Assembly: GCA_023454175.1 (NCBI GenBank)
Contig: JAEXRW010000040.1
Coordinates: 46,827-110,826, forward strand
Direction of reading: 5' to 3'
DNA from: Bacillota bacterium
GTDB taxonomy: Bacteria; Bacillota; Clostridia; Christensenellales; JAEXRW01
DNA: 64,000 bases
In this document: positions 1 to 9,088 of the stretch, piece by piece
Layout: every line of letters begins with the position of its first letter
Numbering within the stretch: the stretch's first letter is position 1
The notes under the pieces: generated by a model
The model's database searches: none
What the model saw: the letters and a program-made list of their open reading frames with translations, nothing else
Told to the model about the DNA's origin: nothing
Program-made: the position numbers and the translations under genes

Positions 1-34
1 CTCTCCAAACGTACATTGAACGGCGCCGGCCGGC

Positions 35-2398
35 CTATTTCATGGAAGCCCAGGCTTCGGCGACCTGATCCCTTACTTTTTTGAAACTCATTTTGATGAG
101 GGCATGGTATGCGCAGAATTCAGTGTAAAAAACGCCCCATGCCTCTCTGTATTCCTCCAACGCCGCGGCCGTATCATCGCCGGGGGTGGGGCCGAGCCTT
201 TTTTGTTCTTCAAAGTATTTTTCCTGGAGCATGTTCAGCCTTTCGCGTTTTTCCAGCAGCACCCCGCGTAATTCTTCATCCCCCATCCCTTTGGACGCCA
301 GGAACTTCAGCCAGCCGTTCAGTTTGGCATGGGATTCCATGGTGCGGTTTATGATGCACAGGTATGGCATGATGGACGCACGGCGCTGGGACTGCAGGTC
401 TCCCTGCAGCGATGAACCGTCGGCCTTTCGCAGCACCCGTTCGGTTTCAGCCGTCCATATCGCGGTCGCCGGGTTCATCCCGTCCTGGGCCGCCTCGGCG
501 GTTGTTTCGCTCATGATGCGGAAGATCTGGTCGGCCTCGATGGAGCCCGCCTGGCCCATGAGTATCCCCGCTTCCCTCGCCATCTTTTCGCATTCCATGA
601 ATTTTTTGCTGCCTATCAGGGGGATGGCGCCAATGGCTTCGCGCACATGCGGCACCATGTCCTGGTCTGCCGACCCCAGCAGCACCCACTTGTGCTTGTG
701 GCGGGTGTCCGTCAGCAGGGATGGCGTCCCCAGGATTTTCGCTTCCTCGATCATGAATTTGATTTTGTCAAATGGGTCGAGGATGGGGCGGGGGGTCTTT
801 TTCCGGTTCCGGTTGTCTACGAATGCGCTGAAAGGTTCGATGATGCCGATGGGCATCAGGAGCATGCGCTCCGGGATATGGGGATTTTTGATGATCTCCC
901 GCCACACGCGCCTCGCCGTCAGCGCATCCAGGCAAAGCCACATCCCCATCTTCAGGATGTCTACAGAAAGCGTGGAGTAAACGGATTGGATCCGCTGTGC
1001 CGCTGTCGCCGCAGTATAAACGGGGTCCACAGGGCGTCCATCGCATACGATGACGCCTGCCTTATCCGAATAATCGGCCAGGTATGTCAGCTCCGAAGCG
1101 GTGAAGTATTCCAGCAGGTTCGGCAGCCACGCATCCTCGTTCTGGTCGCATACCGCTACATATTTGAGTCCCGCTTCCCTGGCTGCGTCGATGACCCGGC
1201 AGGTTTTTTCCACGCGCGGCGTCATATGGAAAGTGGTCTCTGTAGCCAGTGAATCTTCTTTTGCAACATCCAGCAAAAGGAACAGTGCCGTCACTGCTTT
1301 TTCCGGTTTGTCGATCCCCTGCATCACGGCCCGTGCAAAGGGGACCATTTCTTTGATATCGCTGATGTCGATGGCACCGCCGATATCCGGCAGGAACTCC
1401 CGCTCATCAGCCGGTACCCGCTGCACATACTCCCTGTACCTGTTCAGCTGCTCCCGCAGTTCCTTCTGCGCATATTCCACCCTGTCGCCCATCACACTTG
1501 GTTTGGGACGGAATAGGTGGCCGCGTTCCGGCGCGATATCCTGGATCCCCGGGTGCGAAAAGCCGCTGTAGGGGATGGATTGTATGTCTTCGGAGATGTT
1601 GCTGCTGGTAGGGATGGATGCCGCAAAAAGCCGCGTGGCCAGTGCCAGGGTTGGGGCGATCGGGGCTACCGCCTGCCCGGGTACGATCAGCTCGCCGTCG
1701 AGCCCATAAGTGAGGTCCATTTCCCCCAGGGATTGGGCCTCAGGGGAGAGGGCGATCCCCATGGTATAAAAATAGCCAGCGTCGCCATCGCTGGCGGAGA
1801 CGAAATGCATCATCCCGGCGGGGTTTTCATGCAGCTTGTTCACCCGGGCCCGCCCCTTTGGCGGCAGGGGGAATCGGCCGTGCTTCGCCATGGCTTCCCA
1901 GCCCAATCGCAGGGCTATCTTCGCCCTGTCCGTAAAAAGGAAGCGGATTTCGCTGAAAGGCCCCACATTCAGGAGGTCCCTCTGGGCGCGGTCAATGATC
2001 TTCACCGCCACCAGCGCGATTTTTTCGAGATGATGGCTGACATCCATCTCCCCGAACTGGACCGATTCATCGGCAGGACGGCAGGAATTCAGGAGTTTTT
2101 GTTCCAGGTCCGCGGGACAGGCCAGCTTGTATAGCGTCCTTGCTTCTTCCAGCACCGCAAGCACATCCTCTTTGGAGAGTCCGCCGCCTGCAAGTCCGGC
2201 AAAAATGATATCCAGTTCGGAGATTTTCACGCCGGCATGGATGGTCACGATGTTGAGGTCCAGCCGCCCAAGGTCGCCGGGCGGCTCCGGCCGGAACACC
2301 AGCCCGGCATCGGGAGCTTCTTTGCTCCCTTTCATGGCCAGTGAAATGATATTCGGATGATATCTGGCTTTGCGCCTTCCCGTATATGTTGTTTCCAT
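35..2398 (-). CDS. Large hypothetical protein (787 aa)
   Basis: I do not recognise this protein. It is a full-length 787-residue reading frame with no signal peptide or membrane segment, so it is probably cytoplasmic. It starts at an ATG preceded by a GAGGG ribosome binding site. The second half has alternating hydrophobic strands and helices, including GLKYVAVCDQNEDAW, KMGMWLCLDALTARR and GILMGQAGSIEADQIFRI. The last of these faintly recalls phosphate-binding turns of TIM-barrel aldolases. That is only a resemblance, and no catalytic motif was identified. The C-terminal 100 residues are rich in charged helices. It stands alone, followed downstream by the window edge. Coding is well supported by length and by the absence of a better frame; the function is unknown. 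Confidence 0.85.
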   Translation of the reverse strand: METTYTGRRKARYHPNIISLAMKGSKEAPDAGLVFRPEPPGDLGRLDLNIVTIHAGVKISELDIIFAGLAGGGLSKEDVLAVLEEARTLYKLACPADLEQKLLNSCRPADESVQFGEMDVSHHLEKIALVAVKIIDRAQRDLLNVGPFSEIRFLFTDRAKIALRLGWEAMAKHGRFPLPPKGRARVNKLHENPAGMMHFVSASDGDAGYFYTMGIALSPEAQSLGEMDLTYGLDGELIVPGQAVAPIAPTLALATRLFAASIPTSSNISEDIQSIPYSGFSHPGIQDIAPERGHLFRPKPSVMGDRVEYAQKELREQLNRYREYVQRVPADEREFLPDIGGAIDISDIKEMVPFARAVMQGIDKPEKAVTALFLLLDVAKEDSLATETTFHMTPRVEKTCRVIDAAREAGLKYVAVCDQNEDAWLPNLLEYFTASELTYLADYSDKAGVIVCDGRPVDPVYTAATAAQRIQSVYSTLSVDILKMGMWLCLDALTARRVWREIIKNPHIPERMLLMPIGIIEPFSAFVDNRNRKKTPRPILDPFDKIKFMIEEAKILGTPSLLTDTRHKHKWVLLGSADQDMVPHVREAIGAIPLIGSKKFMECEKMAREAGILMGQAGSIEADQIFRIMSETTAEAAQDGMNPATAIWTAETERVLRKADGSSLQGDLQSQRRASIMPYLCIINRTMESHAKLNGWLKFLASKGMGDEELRGVLLEKRERLNMLQEKYFEEQKRLGPTPGDDTAAALEEYREAWGVFYTEFCAYHALIKMSFKKVRDQVAEAWASMK

Positions 2399-3216
2399 TG
2401 TGCCCTCTTTTCTGTTCGCCTATGCCGCGCGGTGGTCTCCTTGCTTTCGTTTATACAGGTTCGTTTGCATCGCTTTTCCCTTGAAATGGATGCGCAAATA
2501 TACAGGTGTGGCATCCACAGGGCGCTCGCTGATTGTATCGTTGCGACGGCACATACGGTCAGGTCCGCGTTTTATTACCACCTTTCTACATGTATATGCA
2601 ATTTATTGCTGTATGTGACATTATACAAACGGGTATATAGATAGAACTCTTTGTAATATCTAATAGGGATCGACCCTCGGTTCTTTCCTTTTGGCGCGGA
2701 AAGGGTGTGGGCTGATTCAGGCAATGTAGCCCGTTTGCCCCGCATTTGCTCTGAGTAATGCGGTCATTGGGAAGCAGTCGCAAGCCGGTGGTTGCGTTTG
2801 TAGCCCGTAAACTGCTTCATCTAAATATAGATCCATGCCGAGCAGCGGTTTGTGTAGTGATATGTGTTTGATAATGCACCAGTGATGCATTCTTTCTGAG
2901 TGCAATATATCTTTAGGCGGTCCAGAATGGCCAGCGCGCGAGCTGCGCGTATGCAAGGCATAGTGAGTATTGGGAAGGAAATTGACAACACTCGAATGTT
3001 ATCAAATTCAATCATGCCGAGAAGCGACATGTGCGGTGCGAGGCATACCTTAAGGGAAAGGGGGTATCCGGGCGGCCGCGCGCGCAGCCCGGTATCTAGG
3101 GGGCAGCCAAGGCTCCCCGGAAAACAAGAAAAAGCGGCATCAGCCGCCTTTCCTGCAATAATATGCGTATCAAGCCGTTGCGCTATGACTGCAACGTATG
3201 TAAGTAGTGCAATCGT
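2399..3216. other. Gene-free spacer with dispersed repeats
   Basis: No convincing gene lies in this 0.8 kb stretch. It holds one copy of a composite dispersed repeat (given separately) and a 20-base block at 2788-2807 identical to 23344-23363. A small GCGGC-ATCA-GCCGC hairpin lies at about 3135-3149. The longer frames crossing the region have no good ribosome binding site and no recognisable domain. Confidence 0.6.
2788..3150 (+). repeat. Composite dispersed repeat, copy 1
   Basis: The copy begins with GTGGTTGCGTTTGTAGCCCG, which also occurs at 23344-23363. It continues with a GGTCCAGAATGGCC motif at about 2919, a GGGGGTATCCGGGCGGCCGC block near 3060, and a GGAAAA...AGCGGC..AGCCGC tail. The same order and similar spacing recur at 28248-28475. 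Boundaries are approximate because the copies have diverged. Confidence 0.55.
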
Positions 3217-3250
3217 AAAAGCGGGATGGTTTCCGATCCTCCCGCTTTTA
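3217..3250. terminator. Bidirectional intrinsic terminator
   Basis: The arms AAAAGCGGGA and TCCCGCTTTT pair around a 13-base loop just downstream of the regulator gene that ends at 3268. An A tract before the stem and a T tract after it allow termination on either strand. Confidence 0.8.
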
Positions 3251-3267
3251 TCCTTTTGTACGGCGTC

Positions 3268-4245
3268 CTATTCCCGCGCGATCAGTTTCTCGCATTCTTC
3301 CACGTTCCGGGACAGTTCGTCGATATACCGGCCCAGGCTGGATACCTTGTTCACCTGGTTCTGCATCAGGAAGTCCCTGTTCACGTTCATCAGCTGCCTC
3401 AGCATCGCCAGCAGGCTGTTCATCTGCTCCCGCATCTTTTCGTTGCGCGAGGACTGCGTGAGGATCCGGGAGAGCAGCTTATCCTGTTCGTCCTTCAGTT
3501 CGCCGATCTTCCGCTGCATAGTGGCTTCCCTGCGCAGCGCCTCCTCCAGCGCCTCGTGGTCGGTGGCGTCGCCTGCTTCCAGGTTTTTCTGCACGGTCTC
3601 GGAGGCCAGCGCCGCCAGCATCCCCAGCCCCTTGAAGAAGGATTGTGCGTCCATCCCTAGCGTGGTGTGGATGTCGTCCACCATCCGTCCCATCACCTCC
3701 ACCAGGTCGTACCTGCGCTTCTCGTAGGTGTGGGACTCGCGGTGCCTCGCCGCCCGGCCCTCGTACGGGTCGAACCAGCTCTTGCCTTCCTCTTTCATCT
3801 TCTCCATCACGTGGTGCACCATGTCGGGGTTGGTCTTCAGGATGTTCCTGTACTTGTTCTGGTAGCGGAGCATCATCTTCTTGTCCCCGCTGCCCAGGCG
3901 CATCGTGCACGAGCGCACCGAGATGCCGTTGGCCTGTGCGCTGAGCACCTCTTCCACCAGGTCTTCGATCTCCATGTCCGAAAAGGGAACAAACGCCGCG
4001 GGTTTCTTCAGTTCGGGGTCGTTTTCCTCCCCCGCCGTCGCATAGTAAAAGTTGCGCACGCTGTTGGGCCGGCGTTTGGTCGTGCTGGCCACGCGTTCAA
4101 AGACAGTCCGGAGCGGCCTGTTGTCCTCGCGCGCCTTTTTCACTTCATCCCACAGCAATGCTTTTTCGCTTTCGCTCCAGCCTGCTTTCTTTGCCCGGAG
4201 TAAATTTTCTATCCCTTGAGCGGGCTGCATGCCAGCAGTGTCCAT
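3268..4245 (-). CDS. RsfA/Myb-like DNA-binding regulator with coiled-coil tail
   Basis: This is a 325-residue cytoplasmic protein. Residues of about 22-70 (GWSESEKALLWDEVKKA ... RRPNSVRNFYY) match the Myb/SANT-like helix-turn-helix seen in RsfA-type prespore regulators of Bacillus and many clostridial homologues. A second helical segment of about 85-150 (SDMEIEDLVEEVLSAQ ... MLRYQNKYRNIL) may be another DNA-binding unit. The C-terminal 120 residues (EALEEALRREATMQRKIGE ...) form a predicted coiled coil, which suggests oligomerisation. A strong AGGAGG lies upstream of the ATG and a terminator lies downstream, so it is monocistronic. A role in spore-stage transcription follows from the family name only and is not shown here. 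Confidence 0.72.
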   Translation of the reverse strand: MDTAGMQPAQGIENLLRAKKAGWSESEKALLWDEVKKAREDNRPLRTVFERVASTTKRRPNSVRNFYYATAGEENDPELKKPAAFVPFSDMEIEDLVEEVLSAQANGISVRSCTMRLGSGDKKMMLRYQNKYRNILKTNPDMVHHVMEKMKEEGKSWFDPYEGRAARHRESHTYEKRRYDLVEVMGRMVDDIHTTLGMDAQSFFKGLGMLAALASETVQKNLEAGDATDHEALEEALRREATMQRKIGELKDEQDKLLSRILTQSSRNEKMREQMNSLLAMLRQLMNVNRDFLMQNQVNKVSSLGRYIDELSRNVEECEKLIARE

Positions 4246-4816
4246 ATACGATTCCTCCTATTTGTCGGTCTCATTTTTATACTGGATATTATTCTCATGG
4301 GCAGCCCTCAATATTCCTTGTGTATCATAAAATTCCATTATTTTTTCAATAAAAAAGCAATGGATACTTCCCACTGCTTTGGTGTGGTATATATTATGCC
4401 TTTATATGCGGCGTTTAGAACGGCGTCCAGGCCCTGTGAAACGCGCTTTTCCCGCATTTTTTGCTGTGAATCCTCCACAGGTATGATGTGTCACGTCGGC
4501 CTACCAATGCGGTGAAGCCTCGCCCGTGTGTTATGAAATGGCAGGGTTTTTACAGGGAGGATATGCTGTAATAGCCATTTGCCCGGTCACTTGTGGATAG
4601 ACTGCATTGCAAACCTTCACCCAGCATCTGCTTCATTGCCAGAATACAGGATTCCACGCAACACGGACATCGCTTTTGTATAGCAAAAGGCGGCTTATTA
4701 CAGCCGCCCATGAATCTATCTCTTTATGTGTCAGCAGGCTCCCCAAAACGAATCTGTGAGTCGCTTTGGGCTGGGGGTAACCCCCGCAGGTCTATAGCCC
4801 AAAGGGCATACCATGA
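4246..4816. other. Gene-free spacer with nested hairpin
   Basis: This stretch contains no gene. An imperfect hairpin GGCGGCT...AGCCGCC lies near 4690-4708. A nested structure lies at 4764-4804: outer arms CTTTGGGCT and AGCCCAAAG enclose a GGGGG-TAA-CCCCC hairpin and GCAGGTCTAT. The structure leads directly into the heptamer repeat at the 3' end of asnS. Confidence 0.6.
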
Positions 4817-4850
4817 TTCTTAATTATTAATTATTAATTCTTAATTTTTT
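4764..4850 (-). repeat. HH element at the 3' end of asnS
   Basis: A nested hairpin and a GCCC-AAA-GGGC hairpin are followed by tandem 7-bp units TTAATTA, TTAATTA, TTAATTC, TTAATTT at 4817-4850. The asnS stop codon follows at 4852-4854. Read on the gene's strand, the order is stop codon, heptamers, hairpin. Confidence 0.75.
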
Positions 4851-4851
4851 A

Positions 4852-6246
4852 TCAGAATTGAGCGTTTCCCACGGTACGCGGGAACGGGACGCAGTCCCGT
4901 ATGTTCTGCATCCCCGTGATATACATCAGCGCCCGCTCAAAGCCCAGCCCGTACCCCGCGTGCGGCGTCCCGCCGAACCTGCGCAGGTCCAGGTACCACC
5001 AATACGCGCTCTCGTCCATCCCCGTCTCACGGATGCGGCGCTGTAATACATCCAGCCGTTCCTCCCTCTGGCTCCCGCCGATGATCTCTCCCACGCCCGG
5101 GACGAGGAGGTCCATGGCCGCAACGGTTTTATCATCATTATTTAACCGCATGTAAAATGCCTTGATCTCTTTCGGGTAGTCGATCACGAAAACCGGTTTC
5201 TTCACCAGTTTCTCCGTCAGGTAGCGTTCGTGCTCCGTCTGCAGGTCCGTCCCCCAGGATACGGGGTAAGCGAACGGTTCGCCGGATTTTTGCAGTTGCT
5301 TGACCGCCTCTGTATAGGTCATGCGCTCGAAGTCTGAATTAACAATGAAGTTTAATCGCTCCAGGATCCCTTCCTGTACAAACTTGTTGAAGAATTCCAT
5401 CTCCTGCGGCGCCTTGTCCAGCACGTACCGGATGGTGTATTTCATCATGTCCTCGGCCAGCTGCATGTCGTCGGTGATGTCCGCAAACGCGATCTCGGGC
5501 TCGATCATCCAGAATTCCGCCGCGTGCCTAGTGGTGTTCGAGTTTTCCGCGCGGAACGTGGGCCCAAAGGTATATACCTTGCCGAAGGCCAGCGCGTACG
5601 TTTCCGCGTTCAGCTGCCCGCTCACTGTCAGGCTCGCCTTCTTCCCGAAGAAGTCGGCCTCATAATCGATCTCCCCGCCCTCTTTTCTGGGCGGGTTGCC
5701 CACATCCAGCGTGGTCACCTGAAACATCTCCCCCGCGCCCTCGCAGTCGCTGCAGGTGATGATCGGGGAATGTACGTAGACGAATCCGCGCTTCTGGAAA
5801 AATTCATGGATGGCCGCCGCCAGCAGCGAGCGCACGCGGAATACGGCGGAAAATGTATTGGTCCGCGGCCTCAGGTGTGCGATCTCGCGCAGGTATTCGA
5901 AGGAATGCCGCTTCTTCTGCAGCGGGTACTCCTCAGGGCTCGATCCGATGAGTTCCACCGCCGATGCCTTGACTTCGTAGGGCTGCTTGGCTTCGGGCGT
6001 CAGTATGAATGTGCCCGTGACCTTTACGGCGCTTCCCGTGCCACTGCGTCTGCCTTCTTCGAAATTCTTCGTTCCTTCGTCCATCACGATCTGCATCCCC
6101 GTGAAGCTCGTCCCGTCGTTGATCTCCAGGAAGGCCAGGCTCTTTGCATCCCGCAGCGTGCGCACCCACCCGCAGAGCGTTACTTCCTGTCCGCCGTACT
6201 TTTCCGGTTCCCTGTGCAGTTCCCTGATCTCATGCGTATACAGCAT
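4852..6246 (-). CDS. asnS: Asparaginyl-tRNA synthetase
   Basis: This 464-residue class IIb aminoacyl-tRNA synthetase charges tRNA-Asn with asparagine in the cytoplasm. The N-terminal OB-fold anticodon-binding domain ([18 protein letters not shown]) spans about residues 18-105. The class II core carries motif 2 ([16 protein letters not shown]) and motif 3 ([16 protein letters not shown]) near the C-terminus. The length is normal for AsnS. No T-box was found upstream, unlike metG in this window. The gene is isolated from other translation genes and its end abuts an HH element. AspRS is a paralogue, but the length and the motif 3 context fit AsnRS. Confidence 0.95.
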   Translation of the reverse strand: MLYTHEIRELHREPEKYGGQEVTLCGWVRTLRDAKSLAFLEINDGTSFTGMQIVMDEGTKNFEEGRRSGTGSAVKVTGTFILTPEAKQPYEVKASAVELIGSSPEEYPLQKKRHSFEYLREIAHLRPRTNTFSAVFRVRSLLAAAIHEFFQKRGFVYVHSPIITCSDCEGAGEMFQVTTLDVGNPPRKEGGEIDYEADFFGKKASLTVSGQLNAETYALAFGKVYTFGPTFRAENSNTTRHAAEFWMIEPEIAFADITDDMQLAEDMMKYTIRYVLDKAPQEMEFFNKFVQEGILERLNFIVNSDFERMTYTEAVKQLQKSGEPFAYPVSWGTDLQTEHERYLTEKLVKKPVFVIDYPKEIKAFYMRLNNDDKTVAAMDLLVPGVGEIIGGSQREERLDVLQRRIRETGMDESAYWWYLDLRRFGGTPHAGYGLGFERALMYITGMQNIRDCVPFPRTVGNAQF

Positions 6247-6330
6247 TCCTTACACCTCGTCTATCGATTATGTTTATTTTTGCGTAGTCAAAGGTTATTA
6301 TCCCGGGTAAGAGCAGCAAACCTCATTAAT

Positions 6331-6372
6331 CTCCGCAGGGCATTCCAAAACAGCCAACTGTCAACTCTACTT
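6331..6372 (-). repeat. HH element, CAACT type
   Basis: A CCGCAGGGCATTCC half-hairpin is followed by heptamers of the CAACTGT/CAACTCT type at 6354-6372. It is not next to a stop codon. Confidence 0.6.
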
Positions 6373-6679
6373 GAAATACTTTGGAATTATCCGATTATCC
6401 TTATATAACATGATACAGGATATTGGTATTTGCCCTGTTCCGACGCTTCTCATCCTAAAGCCTCCCTTAAACGGATGTATAGCATCCGTATGTAATGGGA
6501 GGTGGCAGCCTCAAAGCGACCCAAAATGATCCGCAAATGGGCCGTGTTCCTATGGCGTCGCATACTGCCGGAGGGATTCCAAGCATAAGTGTAGATGAGT
6601 CCAACAATATTAACAGTCTTCTGCTGGTGCCGTGTCAGGCATGCATGTATCAACTGCTACCCCCGCAGGCCATTAAACC

Positions 6680-6735
6680 ATGCCCGCAAGGGCATTCCGC
6701 AATTATACATTGTACATTATACATTATACATTTTT
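6680..6735 (-). repeat. HH element, TACATTR type
   Basis: A perfect hairpin ATGCCC-GCAA-GGGCAT (6680-6695) is followed by TTCCGCAATTA and four 7-bp units TACATTG, TACATTA, TACATTA, TACATTT. It lies between divergent genes rather than at a gene end. Confidence 0.75.
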
Positions 6736-6850
6736 ATTTACCCCAAGACAGTATGCTGCACTTGCCATGTCCACCGGGCAAACCCATTCTATCATAAATC
6801 AATACGAATATACATGTGTGTATATTGAATATATATAGGGGAGGATCATA

Positions 6851-7960
6851 TTGGCATCGGAGGATGTGCCCATGGCCGAGACGCCCCCCCTCATTGTGAT
6901 GTTCGTGAAGGAAGGCAGCTTCCTTGCCTATATCGATGGCTCCCCTTTGGGGGAAGTCACCGCCGGCGCCGACCCCCTGTGCATCCCCTTCGCACCCGAA
7001 GGCACGCACTACATCCTCATGATCCCCCTGCACAGCGACGAATACACCCCCTGGCTCCCCTCCGCCTACAAGCTGAATTTTTCCCGGGGCGAGCTCGTTC
7101 TCCCTGTTTCGGGGCAGATGGAGGTCATCCACTGGCCCGGCCATATTTTCTCCGTGGAGATCTCCCCTTCCCGCGCACAGGCAGGCGCCTCTTCCGGCCA
7201 TATCGTGCGGCAGCTGGAGTGGCGTCCGCGCGCGCAGCAAAGCCTGCTGGCCACCCTGTATTATGATGGCAGCCTCCACCTGGCCCTGGAGGATACCGCG
7301 CACGGCGAGACGGTCTGGCAGAGCGACTTCCGTTCCATGCACTCCGGCACGCTGGAGACCGTACAGATAGTCTCCCCGGAGTCCCGCGAGCTGGTCGTAC
7401 AGGCCCAGGGAAAAGGCAGCGGCAGGAGCCTGGTGCTTTCATGGGATTCATCCGTCGTAGCCTTGCTGGATGAGGAGAGCGACAGCCTCACCTTTTCGGG
7501 CGGGCAGGGCGGCGCGCAGGCCGTCTGCGTGAAAAAGCTGGGGGATCTTGCCGGCCACACCTGCACCAAAACGTTTGTCATGGAGGAGGGTGCGTTTACG
7601 CTCAGGTCCGCCGAATACGTCGCCCCGCAGCCGCCTGTGAAGGCGGATTCCCCGCTGAAGGTCGCCACGGCTTTCCTCGATGCGGTCGTGCTGGGTCTGA
7701 AGGACGAGGCCATGTCCTTTTTGACCTCCTCCCTGAAAAGCGGTCTGTCCATGGACGACCTGAAGGCATATTTTGACGGTTACGCCCGCCACGCGCGCCC
7801 GCCCTTCATCCAGGCGTGCGAGGGCTGCTCCATGGCCTGCCTGGGCCTGCTTTACCAGAAGGCCCCCCGTTTCTGCAAGGCGCGCATCTTCAAATTCGAG
7901 ATGCAGAAGACCGATGCTCCCCATACCGCCTTCCTCATTTCAAATATCGATGAATCCTGA
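6851..7960 (+). CDS. Hypothetical protein (369 aa), TTG start
   Basis: I do not recognise this protein. It has no signal peptide or membrane helix. Translation probably starts at TTG 6851, preceded by GGGGAGG. The first 260 residues are rich in beta strand (SFLAYIDGSPLGEV, QSLLATLYYDGSLHLALED, SLVLSWDSSVVALLDEESD), and a helical C-terminal domain runs from about residue 270 (PLKVATAFLDAVVLGLKDEA). It resembles a beta-sandwich or propeller plus a helical cap. A CxxCSMxC cluster (QACEGCSMACLG) lies near residue 320. It is followed by a lipoprotein gene with its own promoter, so it is likely monocistronic. Function unknown. Confidence 0.8.
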   Translation: MASEDVPMAETPPLIVMFVKEGSFLAYIDGSPLGEVTAGADPLCIPFAPEGTHYILMIPLHSDEYTPWLPSAYKLNFSRGELVLPVSGQMEVIHWPGHIFSVEISPSRAQAGASSGHIVRQLEWRPRAQQSLLATLYYDGSLHLALEDTAHGETVWQSDFRSMHSGTLETVQIVSPESRELVVQAQGKGSGRSLVLSWDSSVVALLDEESDSLTFSGGQGGAQAVCVKKLGDLAGHTCTKTFVMEEGAFTLRSAEYVAPQPPVKADSPLKVATAFLDAVVLGLKDEAMSFLTSSLKSGLSMDDLKAYFDGYARHARPPFIQACEGCSMACLGLLYQKAPRFCKARIFKFEMQKTDAPHTAFLISNIDES

Positions 7961-8016
7961 ACAAAGAGTCTGACCGACCGTACGGTTGATAAACCATGTA
8001 TTGTGTTGCCCGTATA

Positions 8017-8025
8017 TGGTATAAT
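8017..8025 (+). promoter_or_regulatory. Extended -10 promoter
   Basis: TGGTATAAT is a perfect extended -10 with no clear -35, about 50 bases before the lipoprotein gene at 8076. The same nonamer precedes the genes at 13515, 14531 and 51727. Confidence 0.6.
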
Positions 8026-8075
8026 CATCTTGATATTTACATCTTTCACGCAAAAGAAGAAAGGGGATTGTCACC

Positions 8076-8909
8076 ATGCGAAGCATCCACAATAGGTCAG
8101 CCTCCATATCTGCCCGTACCGTTTTCATGCGCTTAGCCGTGCTTCTGGCTGTCATTGCCATGCTTGCTGCGCTATTCCCCGGTTGTTCAGCGGTATCGCT
8201 TTCCGGGGCCTGGCACAATGAAGACCTGCAGCAGGTGCTGCGGTTCCATGATGACGGCACCGTGGTCATCCGTACCGCAGAAGGGGACTTCGAAGCCAAA
8301 TACATCTTTGACGGCAAGACCGGCCAGGGCATGGTCTCGCTGGACGACCAGGCCCTCACCCTTCAGCTGGCCGGGGATGATCTCGTCCTGTCTGATAAAG
8401 GCGTCGAAAGTACGTTTGTCCGCGGCGAGATGGATATCCAGGTCGCCGCCGCCTCGCCTTCGCAGGAGCAGTCTCAGGCACCGTCGCCCACACCGGAGCC
8501 CTCCGCCACCGTATCGGCCGAAGCGTCCCCCTCGCCATCGAATGCGCCGCCTACGCCCAAACCGTCTGCCAGCATATCCGTATCCAAGCCATCCATAAAG
8601 CCCATTGCATCCAAACTGCCCAAGATCAGCGGCCTGATATCAGGGGATATCATCAATAAGCTTGTGGGCTCCATCGTTGGCAGCTGGGTATGGCAGGATG
8701 ACAGTGACGTGGTGCTCACGTTGAAGTCCGATAAGTCCTTCGTTTTGAAAATGGCTGGTCAGCCTACACAGGCAACCGGCACCTATAAATACAATGCAAC
8801 CACCAAAACCGGCCAGTTGGACAGCGACCCGCCCGCCTCGGATATGTCATTTACCGTAGATGGAGACACCATGACGTGGCATGACGGAAAAGTATTTAAG
8901 CGCAAATAA
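8076..8909 (+). CDS. Lipoprotein with two lipocalin-like repeats
   Basis: This is a 277-residue predicted lipoprotein. A long N-terminal signal peptide ends in the lipobox LFPGCS (Cys near residue 37). Two similar beta-rich modules (GAWHNEDLQQVLRFHDDGTV ... and GSWVWQDDSDVVLTLKSDKS ...) are joined by a low-complexity Ser/Pro/Ala linker of about 70 residues. Each module has the G-x-W-x(n)-F-x-x-D-G pattern of small extracytoplasmic lipocalin-like domains such as DUF5640. The ribosome binding site AAAGGGG precedes the ATG. A perfect terminator follows, so it is monocistronic. The ligand is unknown. The protein sits outside the membrane. Confidence 0.8.
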   Translation: MRSIHNRSASISARTVFMRLAVLLAVIAMLAALFPGCSAVSLSGAWHNEDLQQVLRFHDDGTVVIRTAEGDFEAKYIFDGKTGQGMVSLDDQALTLQLAGDDLVLSDKGVESTFVRGEMDIQVAAASPSQEQSQAPSPTPEPSATVSAEASPSPSNAPPTPKPSASISVSKPSIKPIASKLPKISGLISGDIINKLVGSIVGSWVWQDDSDVVLTLKSDKSFVLKMAGQPTQATGTYKYNATTKTGQLDSDPPASDMSFTVDGDTMTWHDGKVFKRK

Positions 8910-8929
8910 GCTCACAGACGGGGCAAAAA

Positions 8930-8959
8930 GGCATGCATCCCGGGATGCATGCCTTTTTT
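8930..8959 (+). terminator. Intrinsic terminator
   Basis: A 24-base perfect palindrome (12-base arm GGCATGCATCCC) is followed by six T residues, just after the lipoprotein stop codon. Confidence 0.9.
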
Positions 8960-9088
8960 GTTGCACATTTGCCGGATTTTCTTTTTGTTTTCGGTATCCG
9001 TCCTTCCGCTTTTGCCATACTAAGTGCATGGAGGTGCACTGCTGAAGATAGAACAATAAACAAATAACGAATGATTTTCGGCACACGG

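Larger units (their letters stand above)
6247..6838. other. Gene-free spacer with two HH elements
   Basis: No gene was found. The stretch holds two HH elements, at 6331-6372 and 6680-6735. Promoters for the divergent asnS and the plus-strand gene at 6851 must also lie here, but no consensus pair is clear. Confidence 0.6.

Noticed and set aside
2900..3727. 275-residue plus-strand ORF
   Set aside because: It crosses repeats, a terminator and the antisense of the RsfA-like gene.
6247..6840. T-box upstream of asnS
   Set aside because: No GGTACCACCC-type T-box sequence or terminator pair is present, unlike metG.
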